In this document: positions 55,536 through 64,000 of the stretch, in pieces
How positions within the stretch are numbered: position 1 is the stretch's first letter
How the letters are laid out: each line of letters opens with the position of its first letter
Assembly: GCF_001267925.1 (NCBI RefSeq)
Contig: NZ_CP011409.1
Coordinates: forward strand, 4,836,001 to 4,900,000
Direction: 5' to 3'
DNA length: 64,000 nt
From: Herbaspirillum hiltneri N3
GTDB taxonomy: Bacteria > Pseudomonadota > Gammaproteobacteria > Burkholderiales > Burkholderiaceae_D
Notes under the pieces: model-generated
Databases searched by the model: none
What the model was told of the DNA's origin: nothing
Seen by the model: the letters and a program-made list of their open reading frames with translations, nothing else
Position numbers and translations under genes: made by a program

Positions 55536-56555
55536 ATGCACACCTTCGAGATGCTGCGCGCACAAAGTCCGGACGAGGCCGTGCGCCTTGCAGCCGCTGC
55601 GACGGAAGCAGCACCGCAGCCGGTGCGCTTCCTTGCCGGCGGCACGACGCTGGTCGACCTCATGAAACTCGACGTCGAGCAGCCGCAACAAGTCATCGAC
55701 ATCAATCGTCTGCCGCTGAACCAGATCGAACAAACCGCCGACGGCGGCCTCAGGATCGGTGCGCTGGTGCGCAACAGCGACCTCGCCAACCATCCGTTGA
55801 TCGTGCAGCGTTATCCGATGCTGAGCCAGGCGCTGCTGTCGGGCGCGTCGGCGCAACTGCGCAACATGGCCACTACCGGCGGCAACCTGTTGCAGCGCAC
55901 CCGCTGCGTTTACTTCCGCGACACCGCCGCGGCCTGCAACAAGCGCCGGCCCGGCAGCGGCTGCGCGGCCCAGGAAGGCTTCCACCGCAACCTGGCGATC
56001 CTCGGCACCAGCGAGCAGTGCATCGCTTCCAATCCGTCTGACATGAACGTCGCGCTGGTGGCCCTGGAAGCGATCGTTCACGTGCAGGGCGCGAACGGCG
56101 CACGCATCGTTCCGGTCAACGACTTCCATCTGCTGCCGGGCAGCACGCCGCAGCGCGAGACCGTGCTGGCGCCGGGCGAACTGGTCACGCATGTGACGCT
56201 GCGGCCGCCGCTGGCCAACGCCGGATCGACTTATCTCAAGCTGCGCGATCGCGCTTCGTATGAATTTGCGCTGGCCTCTGCGGCGGTGCAACTGAGCCTG
56301 GACGGCGGCCGCATTTCGCGGGCGCGGGTGGCGCTCGGCGGCATCGGCGCCAAACCGTGGCGCTCTCCCGAAGCCGAAGCCGTACTGCAGGATGCGCCGG
56401 CCACCGTGGAGGTATTCGCCCGCGCCGCCGCGGCCGCAGTGCGCGATGCGCGTCCGCTGCGCGACAACCTCTTCAAGGTCGACCTGATCCAGCGCTGCCT
56501 GGTGCAAGCCCTCCGCACTGCCGCTACTCAAGACACCAGTAAAAGGAGCGCATGA
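55536..56555 (+). CDS. paoB: Aldehyde oxidoreductase FAD-binding subunit (PaoB-like)
   Basis: A 339-residue FAD subunit of the xanthine oxidase family. FAD-binding blocks are VRFLAGGTTLVDLMKLDV and ATTGGNLLQRTRC. A four-cysteine insert (RTRC, AAAC, SGC, EQC between residues about 126 and 165) matches the extra [4Fe-4S] cluster of E. coli PaoB. AGGAG precedes the ATG. The gene overlaps paoC by 4 bp (ATGA at 56552-56555), so the subunits are co-translated. It carries no export signal and would travel with PaoA. Confidence 0.92.
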   Translation: MHTFEMLRAQSPDEAVRLAAAATEAAPQPVRFLAGGTTLVDLMKLDVEQPQQVIDINRLPLNQIEQTADGGLRIGALVRNSDLANHPLIVQRYPMLSQALLSGASAQLRNMATTGGNLLQRTRCVYFRDTAAACNKRRPGSGCAAQEGFHRNLAILGTSEQCIASNPSDMNVALVALEAIVHVQGANGARIVPVNDFHLLPGSTPQRETVLAPGELVTHVTLRPPLANAGSTYLKLRDRASYEFALASAAVQLSLDGGRISRARVALGGIGAKPWRSPEAEAVLQDAPATVEVFARAAAAAVRDARPLRDNLFKVDLIQRCLVQALRTAATQDTSKRSA

Positions 56556-58813
56556 TGCCCTCGCCCGTCCAGCCACAGAATCCGCCCATCCAGACCGGCG
56601 TCGGCGCTGCGCTACCGCGCATCGACGGTCCGCTCAAGGTCACCGGCCGCGCCCGCTACACCTCCGATCATCGCTATTCCGACATGCTCATCGCGGTGCC
56701 GGTGTGCGCCACCATCGCACACGGCGACATCCGCGCCATCGATACGGCGACGGCAGCGAAGATGCCCGGCGTGCGCATGATCTACACGCATGAAAACATC
56801 GGCCGCTTCTTCCATATCAATCCGTCCTCGGGCGTCAAGACCGACGAAAAACGTCCGCCGCTGGAAGATGCGACCGTGCGTTACTACGGCCAGTACGTCG
56901 CGCTGGTGCTGGCCGATACCTTCGAGCAGGCCACCGCGGCGGCCGCAGCGGTGCGCGTCGATTACCGCAAGGAAGCCCACGACGTGCGCAAGGAGCTGGC
57001 AGCCGACGGCAAACCCAAGGTCGACAGCGAGCGCGGCAGTCCCGACGCCGCCTATGCCGCGGCTGCGGTGCGCATCGACCAGACCTACACCACGCCGGTG
57101 GAGACGCACAATCCGATCGAGCTGCATGCGTCGGTGGCGCTGTACGACAGCCTGACGCAATCGTTCACGCTGTACGAGACCTCGCAGGCCATCGTCAACC
57201 ATCGCGGCGTGATGAGCCAGATGCTGGGCGTGCCGCCGGAAAACATGCGCATCGTCACCGAGTACCTCGGCTCCGGTTTCGGCGGCAAGCTGTGGCCGTG
57301 GGGGCATAGCCTGCTGGCGGCGCAGGCGGCACGCAACCTGCGCCGGCCGGTCAAGCTGGTGGTGTCGCGCGAGATGATGTTCCACAACGTCGGCCACCGC
57401 ACCAACACCCAGCAACGCATACGCTTGTCGGCGACGGCGGGCGGCAAGCTGACCTCGCTGCAGCAGGATTACCTGTTCCACGTGGCGCAGGTCGAAGCCA
57501 GCGTGGAACACTGCGGCGAAGCCACCGCCTATCTGTACGGCACGGAGAACCTGCGTGTCACCGGTGCGCCGGTCAAGCGCCACATCGCACCCAACACTTC
57601 GATGCGCGGCCCCGGCGCGGTGCCCGGCCTGTTCGCCACCGAGTCGGCGATGGATGAGCTGGCGATTGCGCTCGACATCGATCCGGTGCAACTGCGCCTG
57701 CTCAACGAGCCGGCCATCGACCAGAGCGTCAACGCGCCGTTTTCATCGCGCCATCTGCGCGAGGCCTTGCAGACCGGGGCCGAACGTTTCGGCTGGGAGC
57801 GCCGCACTCCGGCCGTGGGCAGCATGCAGCAGGATGGCGAGATCCTCGGCTGGGGCGTGGCGGCGTGTTCGTGGATGGCCAAACGGGTCGGCGCGGAAGT
57901 GTCGGTGACGCTGAGCAGCGACGGCAACGCGCGCGTCTCGTCGGGGGTGCAGGATATCGGCACCGGTACCTATACCGTGGTGTCGCAGATGGTGGCCGAA
58001 ACCACTGGCATTTCGATGTCCGACATCATCGTCGCCATCGGCGACACCAGGCTGCCGCCGGGGCCGATGTCGGGCGGCTCCATGGCCACCGCGTCGATGG
58101 TGCCGGCGGTGGCGCAGGCGGCGCGTGCGGCCATGCAGCAGGCGGTCGCGCTGGCGGCGGAACATCCGTCGTCGCCCTTGCGCGGAACGCGTGCGGAAGA
58201 CTTGACCTTTTCCGGCGGCCGCATCCACCGCCGCGGTCAATCGCCGCAAAGCGGCGTGGCGTTCGCCGAGGTGTTGCGCGCGGCGCAGCTGAGCGGGGTC
58301 GAAGGCAAGGGCAAGTCCGGCGCCAGCAGCAGCGATCCGGGCGCCGACAAGATTTCCATCCACTCCTACGGCGCGCATTTCGTCGAGGTGCGCTGGCAAC
58401 CCGACATCGCGCGCCTGCGCGTGAGCCGCGTAGTGACCGTGATCGACGCCGGCCGCATCATCAATCCGCGCACCGGACGCAATCAGATCGAAGGCGCAGT
58501 GGTGATGGGGCTGGGCATGGCGCTGTTTGAAGAAACCCATTACGACCAGCGCAACGGCAAGCCGGTCAACAACAACCTGGCCGATTACGTGATGGTGACC
58601 AATGCCGATTCGCCGGACATGGATGTGGTGTTCCTCGACTATCCGGACAAGGCGCTGGACGAACTCGGCGCGCGCGGCATCGGCGAGATCGGCATCGCCG
58701 GCCTGGCGCCGGCCGTGACGGCGGCGGTGTATCACGCCACCGGCGTGCGCGTGCGCGATCTGCCGGTGAAGATCGAGGATCTGCTGAAGGCGCCGTTCCG
58801 CTATCGCGCCTAG
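56552..58813 (+). CDS. paoC: Aldehyde oxidoreductase molybdenum-binding subunit (PaoC-like)
   Basis: A 753-residue large subunit. It opens with the aldehyde oxidase hammerhead domain (GRARYTSDHRYSDMLIAVPVCATIAHG). The Mo-binding blocks include VTEYLGSGFGGKLWPWGHSLLAAQAARNL, APNTSMRGPGAVPGLFATESAMDELA and the C-terminal RGIGEIGIAGLAPAVTAAVYHATG, whose Glu is the catalytic base. AAAGGAG precedes the ATG. A paoD-like cofactor-maturation gene is not nearby and must be elsewhere. The complex oxidises aldehydes in the periplasm. Confidence 0.93.
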   Translation: MMPSPVQPQNPPIQTGVGAALPRIDGPLKVTGRARYTSDHRYSDMLIAVPVCATIAHGDIRAIDTATAAKMPGVRMIYTHENIGRFFHINPSSGVKTDEKRPPLEDATVRYYGQYVALVLADTFEQATAAAAAVRVDYRKEAHDVRKELAADGKPKVDSERGSPDAAYAAAAVRIDQTYTTPVETHNPIELHASVALYDSLTQSFTLYETSQAIVNHRGVMSQMLGVPPENMRIVTEYLGSGFGGKLWPWGHSLLAAQAARNLRRPVKLVVSREMMFHNVGHRTNTQQRIRLSATAGGKLTSLQQDYLFHVAQVEASVEHCGEATAYLYGTENLRVTGAPVKRHIAPNTSMRGPGAVPGLFATESAMDELAIALDIDPVQLRLLNEPAIDQSVNAPFSSRHLREALQTGAERFGWERRTPAVGSMQQDGEILGWGVAACSWMAKRVGAEVSVTLSSDGNARVSSGVQDIGTGTYTVVSQMVAETTGISMSDIIVAIGDTRLPPGPMSGGSMATASMVPAVAQAARAAMQQAVALAAEHPSSPLRGTRAEDLTFSGGRIHRRGQSPQSGVAFAEVLRAAQLSGVEGKGKSGASSSDPGADKISIHSYGAHFVEVRWQPDIARLRVSRVVTVIDAGRIINPRTGRNQIEGAVVMGLGMALFEETHYDQRNGKPVNNNLADYVMVTNADSPDMDVVFLDYPDKALDELGARGIGEIGIAGLAPAVTAAVYHATGVRVRDLPVKIEDLLKAPFRYRA

Positions 58814-58881
58814 AGGCCGGGCGCCGCAGCAGCGGAAACTGCGCTACATTGTGCGTTCTCCATTCACTGCAAGGAACGTCC

Positions 58882-59280
58882 ATGTCCATCCAGATCAAGC
58901 GCGACCAGTCGCTCGCCATGCGCCACATCGTCCACGTGCGCAACCACGTGATTTCGGTCGACGGTTCGGTGGAAGAAGGCGGCGTCGACGCCGGCCCCAA
59001 TCCGCATGACCTGTACGACGCCGCGCTGGGCGCCTGCAAGGCGCTGACGCTGGTGTGGTACGCCAAGCGCAAGAACATTCCGGTGGAAGATATCCAGGTC
59101 AGCATCGAACGCGACAATAGCGAAGAACGCCAGGGCCTCTATCGCCTGGCCGCGTCGATCAGCCTCAGCGGCGATCTCACGGAAGCACAGCGCCAGGAAC
59201 TGCTGGCCGTCGCCGAAAAATGTCCGGTGCAAAAGCTGATGACCAGCGTCAAGACTGAAGTCACCACCACGCTGGCCTGA
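58882..59280 (+). CDS. OsmC-family protein
   Basis: A 132-residue protein of the OsmC/Ohr fold. GPNPHDLYDAALGACKALTLVWYAKRKNI contains the first redox cysteine, and the second lies in VAEKCPVQKLM; both catalytic positions are intact. It should reduce organic or inorganic hydroperoxides as a homodimer. AAGGA precedes the ATG. It lies 68 bp after paoC on the same strand and may protect against peroxides formed by that oxidase, which releases H2O2 in some PaoABC enzymes; that link is inference. Confidence 0.88.
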   Translation: MSIQIKRDQSLAMRHIVHVRNHVISVDGSVEEGGVDAGPNPHDLYDAALGACKALTLVWYAKRKNIPVEDIQVSIERDNSEERQGLYRLAASISLSGDLTEAQRQELLAVAEKCPVQKLMTSVKTEVTTTLA

Positions 59281-59295
59281 CCGGTCGCACCCTGC

Positions 59296-60201
59296 TCACG
59301 CGCCCTCACTGCACAACTCCCGCACCAGCCCGCGCAGCCATTTATGCACCGGGTCGGCATGGCGGCGCGGATGCCAGCTTTGCGAGACTTCCACTTCCGG
59401 CGTCGCCAGCGGCAGGCGGAAGATATACAGGCGCAGATGCTGCATGGCCCAACGAGCGAACAGTTCCGGGGCGGCGGCGATCATGTCGGACGACGCCGCC
59501 ATCACCATCGCCGACTGGAACCCAGGCGCTACGAGCCGGACCTTGCGTTGCAGGCCTTGCGCTTCGAGCGCGTCGTCGATCGGGCCGCTATCGTGGCCGT
59601 GGCGCGAGGCCGAGATGTGCGGCCAGGCGGTGAAATTGGCGAGACTGATTTTCTTGCGCGCCAGCGGATGATCGGCGCGCACCACGCCGACGAAAGGCGT
59701 GCGGAACAGCAGCTGCGTGTGCAGCTCATCCGACGTATCGTCGCCCGCATGCAAGGCTCCGACTTCCAGATCGATCAGGCCATCGCGCAGGCCGGCCACG
59801 TGCTTGTCGGTGCGCGGCGAAAAACGCAGTGAAATGCCCGGCGCTTCCTGCGCCACCCGTTGCGCCAGCCGCGCCGCCCAGGCGCCGGCGAAACCGTCAT
59901 TGGTGCGCAACACCATCGTGCGCTCCACCGTCGACAGATCGACCTGGCCGGTCATGAAGACCTTGCGCATTTCCTGCGCCAGGGCGTCCACCTTGTCGCG
60001 CAGTTCCAGCGCGCGCTGGGTCGGCACCAGCCCGCGCCCTGCCGGGACGAACAAGGGATCGCCGACCGCGTGGCGCAGGTTGGCCAGGCGGCGGCTCATG
60101 GCCGGTGCGGACAGATGCAGACGACGGGCGGCGCCGACCACGCTGCCTTCGCGCAGCAGGGCCTCCAGGTCGAGCACCATGTTGAAGTCGAGATCGCGCA
60201 T
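59296..60201 (-). CDS. LysR-family transcriptional regulator
   Basis: A 301-residue regulator. The HTH is MRDLDFNMVLDLEALLREGSVVGAARRLHLSAPAMSRRLANLRHAVGDPLFVPAGRGLVPT, a pattern of the NodD/LinR-like branch. The effector domain begins RTMVLRTNDGFAGAWAARL. GGAG lies about 8 bases before the ATG. It diverges from the EamA exporter gene with a 130-bp shared region, and so probably regulates that exporter and itself. Its 3' end faces the OsmC gene, with 15 bp between the stops. Confidence 0.9.
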   Translation of the reverse strand: MRDLDFNMVLDLEALLREGSVVGAARRLHLSAPAMSRRLANLRHAVGDPLFVPAGRGLVPTQRALELRDKVDALAQEMRKVFMTGQVDLSTVERTMVLRTNDGFAGAWAARLAQRVAQEAPGISLRFSPRTDKHVAGLRDGLIDLEVGALHAGDDTSDELHTQLLFRTPFVGVVRADHPLARKKISLANFTAWPHISASRHGHDSGPIDDALEAQGLQRKVRLVAPGFQSAMVMAASSDMIAAAPELFARWAMQHLRLYIFRLPLATPEVEVSQSWHPRRHADPVHKWLRGLVRELCSEGA

Positions 60202-60331
60202 GAAGCTTGCTCCGCAGAAGTGGATGACGCCGGGTGGAATGCTGCATCGATTGCACTGATGAACTGCAACAATATCACTTTATGCATGCATGGAAAACGC
60301 GCACGATGGTGCAACACTTCAAGGAGCCATC

Positions 60332-61282
60332 ATGTCAAATCGTACTTCCGCACTGGCCGCGCCTGCGCACAACTCTTCCGCGGCGGCAGCCGTTGCCACC
60401 GCCAGAACCGGCGGCAAGTTTTACCTGCTGCCCCTGCTGGCCGTCTGCATCTGGTCCGGCAATACCATCGTCACCAAGGCCGCGTCGACCGCCATCGAGC
60501 CGGCCGCCATCGCCTTCTATCGCTGGTTGCTGGCGGTGCTGGTGATGACGCCCTTCCTCGGCCGCGAAGCGTGGCGGCGGCGCGCGGCGATTGCCGCCGA
60601 CTGGAACTGGGCGCGCCTGTTGCTGCTCGGTGCGCTGGGCATGGCGATGTACCAGGGACTGGCGTATGAGGCGGCGCACAGCACCTCGGCCGTCAACATG
60701 GGCGTGACGGTGGCGCTGATGCCGCTGATTTCCGCATGCCTGAGCAGCATGCTGTCCGGTGAACAGCTGTCGACGGCGCGCGTCGCGGGCGGCCTGGTGT
60801 CGCTGCTGGGCCTGGTCGTGCTGAGCACGCACGGCGCGCCGCACAAGCTGTTGAGCGGCGGCCTGCACATCGGCGACGCGCTCATGCTGATCGCGGTGGC
60901 GTCCAACGCGCTGTACGGCGTCCTGCTCAAACGCTGGTCGCTGCCGTTGACGACGTGGACCCAGCTGTATGTGCAGGCAATGTTCGGCAGCCTGATCCTG
61001 CTGCCGTTCTGGCTGGCCGCGCCGGCCTCGCCGCTGACGGCGCAGAACCTGCCGATGGTGCTGTACGCCGGCCTGCTGGCGTCGATCGGCGCGCCGTTCC
61101 TGTGGATGAACGCCGTCAGGCATCTGGGCGCGCCGCGCAGCGCCTTGTTTGCCAACCTGTTGCCGTTGCTGGTGGCGCTGGCGGCGTGGGCGCTGCTGGG
61201 CGAACAGCTGCACGCTTATCATGCGCTGGCCGGTGCGCTGGTGCTGGCGGGAGTCATCTGGGGCCAGCGCACCGTGCGCTGA
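60332..61282 (+). CDS. EamA/DMT-family transporter
   Basis: A 316-residue, 10-helix exporter made of two EamA repeats: YLLPLLAVCIWSGNTIVTKAASTAIEPAAIAFYRWLLAVLVM starts the first, and LHIGDALMLIAVASNALYGVLLKRWS the second. A 34-residue Ser/Ala-rich cytoplasmic tail precedes the first helix. AAGGAG lies 7 bases before the ATG. It is back to back with a LysR gene, the common layout for regulated metabolite exporters. The substrate is unknown. Confidence 0.9.
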   Translation: MSNRTSALAAPAHNSSAAAAVATARTGGKFYLLPLLAVCIWSGNTIVTKAASTAIEPAAIAFYRWLLAVLVMTPFLGREAWRRRAAIAADWNWARLLLLGALGMAMYQGLAYEAAHSTSAVNMGVTVALMPLISACLSSMLSGEQLSTARVAGGLVSLLGLVVLSTHGAPHKLLSGGLHIGDALMLIAVASNALYGVLLKRWSLPLTTWTQLYVQAMFGSLILLPFWLAAPASPLTAQNLPMVLYAGLLASIGAPFLWMNAVRHLGAPRSALFANLLPLLVALAAWALLGEQLHAYHALAGALVLAGVIWGQRTVR

Positions 61283-61293
61283 GTTGAAGCCGA

Positions 61294-62157
61294 TCAGCCT
61301 GCGCGTGCAATCAGCTCGCGCAGCACGGTTTCCAGTTCAACCTCACCCTTGCGCGAGCCGGCGCGACCGCCTTCGAACTCGATCCAGCCTTCGTTGAAGC
61401 CATCCAGCATCTGCATGCGCGGCAAGGGATTGCCCATGCCTTGCGCACGGAACCGGTCGGCCCAGGTGAAGCGCGGCACAATCTGCGCTTCGACTTCGCG
61501 GCCCAGCAGCTTGCCGAAACCGGCGGCGAGCTGCTGCGGCGTAATGCGCGCCGGTCCTTCCAGTTCGATCACGCGCGGGCCCGTCCATTCCTCCAGCAGC
61601 AACTCCGCCGCGACGCGGCCGACGTCGGCGGTGGCGACCATCGGCACCGGCTTGTCGAGCGGCTGCAGGTAGCTCGGCATGACGCCTTCGCGCGCCGCCG
61701 CCACATCCCACAACGCATTCTCGATGAACCAGCCGGCGCGCAGGAAGGCCACCGGCATCGGCAAGCCGTTCAATGCCTCTTCCAGCAGACCGAGCTGGTT
61801 GAGCAGGTTTTCCTGGCTGGCCTGGGCGCCGACGGTCGAGAGGCAGACCACCTTCTTCGGCTGCGCCGCCAGCAAGGCCTGGCGAACGGCAACAATGCAC
61901 TGGCGCGCTTCCGGGAAACCCGGGCTCGGATCGAAGGTCGGCGGCAGCAAAATGAATACGCCCTGCGCACCGTGGAAAGCGCACTCCAGCGCGGCCGCAT
62001 CGTTCATGTCGGCGAGCGCCAGGCCGCAGCCCTGCGCCGCCCATTGCGCGCCCTTGGCGGCGTCGCGCACGACCGCGCGCACGCCCTTGTGCCGCGCCAG
62101 CAGCTGGCGCGCAACGACGCCGCCGACCTGGCCTGTGATTCCGGTAATTGCGTACAT
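61294..62157 (-). CDS. NmrA-like NAD(P)-binding protein
   Basis: A 287-residue atypical short-chain dehydrogenase. The dinucleotide motif is MYAITGITGQVGGVVARQLL (G-x-T-G-x-x-G at residues 6-12); GVFILLPP and PKKVVCLSTVGA follow. The catalytic Tyr-x3-Lys is not evident, so it is likely an NAD(P) sensor or azoreductase-like protein of the NmrA/YtfG group. GGAG precedes the ATG at 62157. It converges on the EamA gene, with 11 bp between the stops. Confidence 0.87.
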   Translation of the reverse strand: MYAITGITGQVGGVVARQLLARHKGVRAVVRDAAKGAQWAAQGCGLALADMNDAAALECAFHGAQGVFILLPPTFDPSPGFPEARQCIVAVRQALLAAQPKKVVCLSTVGAQASQENLLNQLGLLEEALNGLPMPVAFLRAGWFIENALWDVAAAREGVMPSYLQPLDKPVPMVATADVGRVAAELLLEEWTGPRVIELEGPARITPQQLAAGFGKLLGREVEAQIVPRFTWADRFRAQGMGNPLPRMQMLDGFNEGWIEFEGGRAGSRKGEVELETVLRELIARAG

Positions 62158-62364
62158 GGTTTTCTCCGTTGATGAGGTGTTCGATTGACGGAGTGGATTG
62201 TGGCGCTTCAATGCCTTCTTTAAAACAGCATCAATGTCATTTCATCCATGACATGGATGCATGAATCACCACACACGTCGCCACGCACGTTGCCACGAGC
62301 GCCGGAATTTACCCTACACTCATCCCAAAGCAAGCTCCGCACAACAACAACGGGGAGAGCGGCC

Positions 62365-63960
62365 TTGAAACGATCGCGCGTCATCCTTATCGCCACAATA
62401 CTGGCCATCCTGTGCGCCGTGCTGCCGCTGGCCTGCATGCTGTACCTGTCGTGGACGCGCGCGGTCAGCGAAGAACAAACCCGCCTCACCCAGTACGCCG
62501 AACGCGCCATTGCGCGCGCCAATATTTCCTTCATCGAGATCCGCTCAGCGCTGCATGCGATCGAGCCGCTCAAACTGCCGCCCTGCTCGGATGCCCACAT
62601 CGCGCGCATGCGCCAGCTGACCGTCAACACGCGCTCGGTGGAAGAAATCGGCTACTTCCGCAATGGCTTCCTGCAATGCACCTCATGGGGCCGCACCAGC
62701 CAGCGCGTGGCGATAACGCCGCCCGACTTCGTCACCGCCGACGGCTTGGAGGTGACGCTGCGCATGTTGCCGGTGATCACCCAGAGCAATCCGATGACAT
62801 CGGTGCAGTATGGTTCGCACAACGTGCTGGCGGTCCCCTCGCGCTTCGCCGACGTGATCGTCGATCCGGGCATCCAGCTGGCCACCGCGACCGACCAGGG
62901 CTTCGTGCTCGGCGAGCAGAACGCTCCCGATCCGATGCTGGTGCGCGACATCATCGCCAATCCGGTCAACGGCGTCGACGACAGTTACCTGATCGCGACC
63001 GCGCGGTCGTTCGGCCTGATCGCCATCGCGATCGAGCCGCGCAATTTCCTGTCCAAGCGGCTACGCCAGGAGCAACTGTTGCTCTTGCCGGTCGGCATCG
63101 TGGTGGCGATGCTGCTGGTCGGCGCGCTGATCTGGGGCGTGCGCCGGCGCCTGTCGCCGCTGGGTGAACTGAGCCTTGCAGTCAAGCGCGCCGAGTTTGT
63201 GGTGCATTACCAACCCATCATCGAACTCGCCAGTGGACGCTGCATCGGCGCCGAAGCGCTGGTGCGCTGGCGCCGCCCGGACGGCACCATGGTGCGCCCC
63301 GACCTGTTCATCCCGCTGGCGGAGGAAAGCGGCCTCATCCTGCCCATCACCGACCAGGTGATCCGGAGCGTGGTGAGCGAACTCAAGGCGCTGCTGGTGT
63401 CCGATCGCGGCCTGCACATCGCGATCAACCTGAGCGCCGACGACATCAAGAGCGGGCGTGCGCTGAACTCGGTCGCGGCCGCGCTCCTGCACACCGGCAT
63501 CGAGCCGCAGCAGATCTGGCTGGAAGCCACCGAACGCGGCTTCATGGATGTCAACTCGGCGCGCGTCACGCTGACCAATGCGCGCAGCACCGGTTATGCG
63601 GTCGCCATCGACGACTTCGGCACCGGCTATTCGAGCCTGTCGTATCTGCAAACCCTGCCGCTGGATGCGCTCAAGATCGATAAATCCTTCGTCGACACCA
63701 TCGGCACCGATTCCGCCACCAGCAGCGTCACCCGGCACATCATCAGCATGGCCAAGACCCTGGGCCTGGGGATCGTCGCCGAGGGGGTCGAAACCCAGGA
63801 ACAGGCCGACTACCTGCGCAAGCACCGCGTCGAATACGTGCAGGGATGGCTGTACGCCAAGGCGATGCCGGCGGCGGACTTCATCGCCTACTACCGGCTC
63901 AACCGCGCCCGCGTGCCGCAAGTGCCGGAAGACGAGGACGACGGCCTGGCGCGGCCCTGA
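62365..63960 (+). CDS. CSS-domain EAL c-di-GMP phosphodiesterase
   Basis: A 531-residue inner-membrane enzyme. TM1 is at about residues 6-28, and TM2 at about 237-258. The periplasmic CSS domain between them has PCSDAHIARMRQL and the motif LQCTSWG, where CTS stands for the usual CSS; its two cysteines can form the redox-controlled disulfide known for this family. The EAL domain (about 270-510) is complete: GAEALVRW, AINLSADDI, EATERGF, DDFGTGYSSLSYL, KIDKSFV and AEGVET. The start is a TTG at 62365 behind a strong GGGGAG; no good ATG is available. Confidence 0.87.
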   Translation: MKRSRVILIATILAILCAVLPLACMLYLSWTRAVSEEQTRLTQYAERAIARANISFIEIRSALHAIEPLKLPPCSDAHIARMRQLTVNTRSVEEIGYFRNGFLQCTSWGRTSQRVAITPPDFVTADGLEVTLRMLPVITQSNPMTSVQYGSHNVLAVPSRFADVIVDPGIQLATATDQGFVLGEQNAPDPMLVRDIIANPVNGVDDSYLIATARSFGLIAIAIEPRNFLSKRLRQEQLLLLPVGIVVAMLLVGALIWGVRRRLSPLGELSLAVKRAEFVVHYQPIIELASGRCIGAEALVRWRRPDGTMVRPDLFIPLAEESGLILPITDQVIRSVVSELKALLVSDRGLHIAINLSADDIKSGRALNSVAAALLHTGIEPQQIWLEATERGFMDVNSARVTLTNARSTGYAVAIDDFGTGYSSLSYLQTLPLDALKIDKSFVDTIGTDSATSSVTRHIISMAKTLGLGIVAEGVETQEQADYLRKHRVEYVQGWLYAKAMPAADFIAYYRLNRARVPQVPEDEDDGLARP

Positions 63961-64000
63961 TCCGGCATTCAACGCCGCCGGCAGACCGTCTGTCGGTTGT

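Overview
The window is about 64 kb of GC-rich chromosomal DNA from a betaproteobacterium, most likely Oxalobacteraceae and close to Herbaspirillum. The pointers are a phasin gene whose promoter carries matches to the PhbF/PhaR motif described in Herbaspirillum seropedicae, Burkholderiales-type small families (DUF3717, DUF4148), a monomeric NADP isocitrate dehydrogenase, a fiu-piuC iron pair, and many LysR/transporter pairs. No rRNA, tRNA, CRISPR array, prophage or intact insertion sequence was seen. The one clear mobile element is a 262-bp non-coding element with terminal inverted repeats.

Layout. 1-2.2 kb: end of an EamA transporter and kup. 2.6-7.0 kb: NitT/TauT-type ABC importer with two tandem substrate-binding paralogues, ATPase, SnoaL-like protein and permease. 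7.2-10.3 kb: PKHD hydroxylase and catecholate siderophore receptor. 10.6-14.4 kb: MFS transporter, two small proteins, patatin phospholipase and the phasin. 14.4-15.9 kb: a diguanylate cyclase gene split by the inverted-repeat element. 16.0-18.3 kb: TetR regulator with two matching operators, an integral membrane protein, small unknowns and a lipoprotein. 18.5-24.6 kb: SDR, then an IclR regulator, a polar amino acid (probably histidine) ABC importer, hutG and hutD, and a tautomerase. 24.6-30.4 kb: FAD oxidoreductase, an exported protein / cytochrome b / molybdopterin oxidoreductase operon, LtrA, and a small WGYW-type protein. 30.4-36.6 kb: mnmC, LysR, MFS, AEC carrier, phosphoesterase. 36.6-46.5 kb: GGDEF-EAL protein, His-rich CobW GTPase with ribA, MFS/LysR divergent pair, DUF4105 protein, an exported unknown and a DUF4148 protein. 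46.7-54.4 kb: icd, serine hydrolase, large hybrid histidine kinase. 54.8-64 kb: paoABC-type aldehyde oxidoreductase, OsmC, LysR/EamA divergent pair, NmrA-like protein, and a CSS-EAL phosphodiesterase.

The most interesting signals are regulatory. (a) A motif ATGAC-N5-TGTCAT-N6-GTCAT occurs twice with identical spacing, in front of the DUF5666/cytochrome b/Mo-oxidoreductase operon and in front of the DUF4148 gene. It resembles the CusR/CopR class of metal-response boxes and suggests a small envelope-stress regulon. (b) Two 19-bp TetR operators bracket the TetR gene and mark its target. (c) Three PhbF-like sites surround a good sigma-70 promoter for the phasin. (d) The element inside the diguanylate cyclase gene has perfect 29-bp inverted ends that include CTAG, and a large internal hairpin. 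MnmC also appears to have lost the SAM-binding motif of its methyltransferase half.

Three membrane c-di-GMP proteins lie within 50 kb (a broken GGDEF, a GSDEF-EAL and a CSS-EAL). Start codons were chosen from Shine-Dalgarno placement and family length. Several genes use GTG or TTG.
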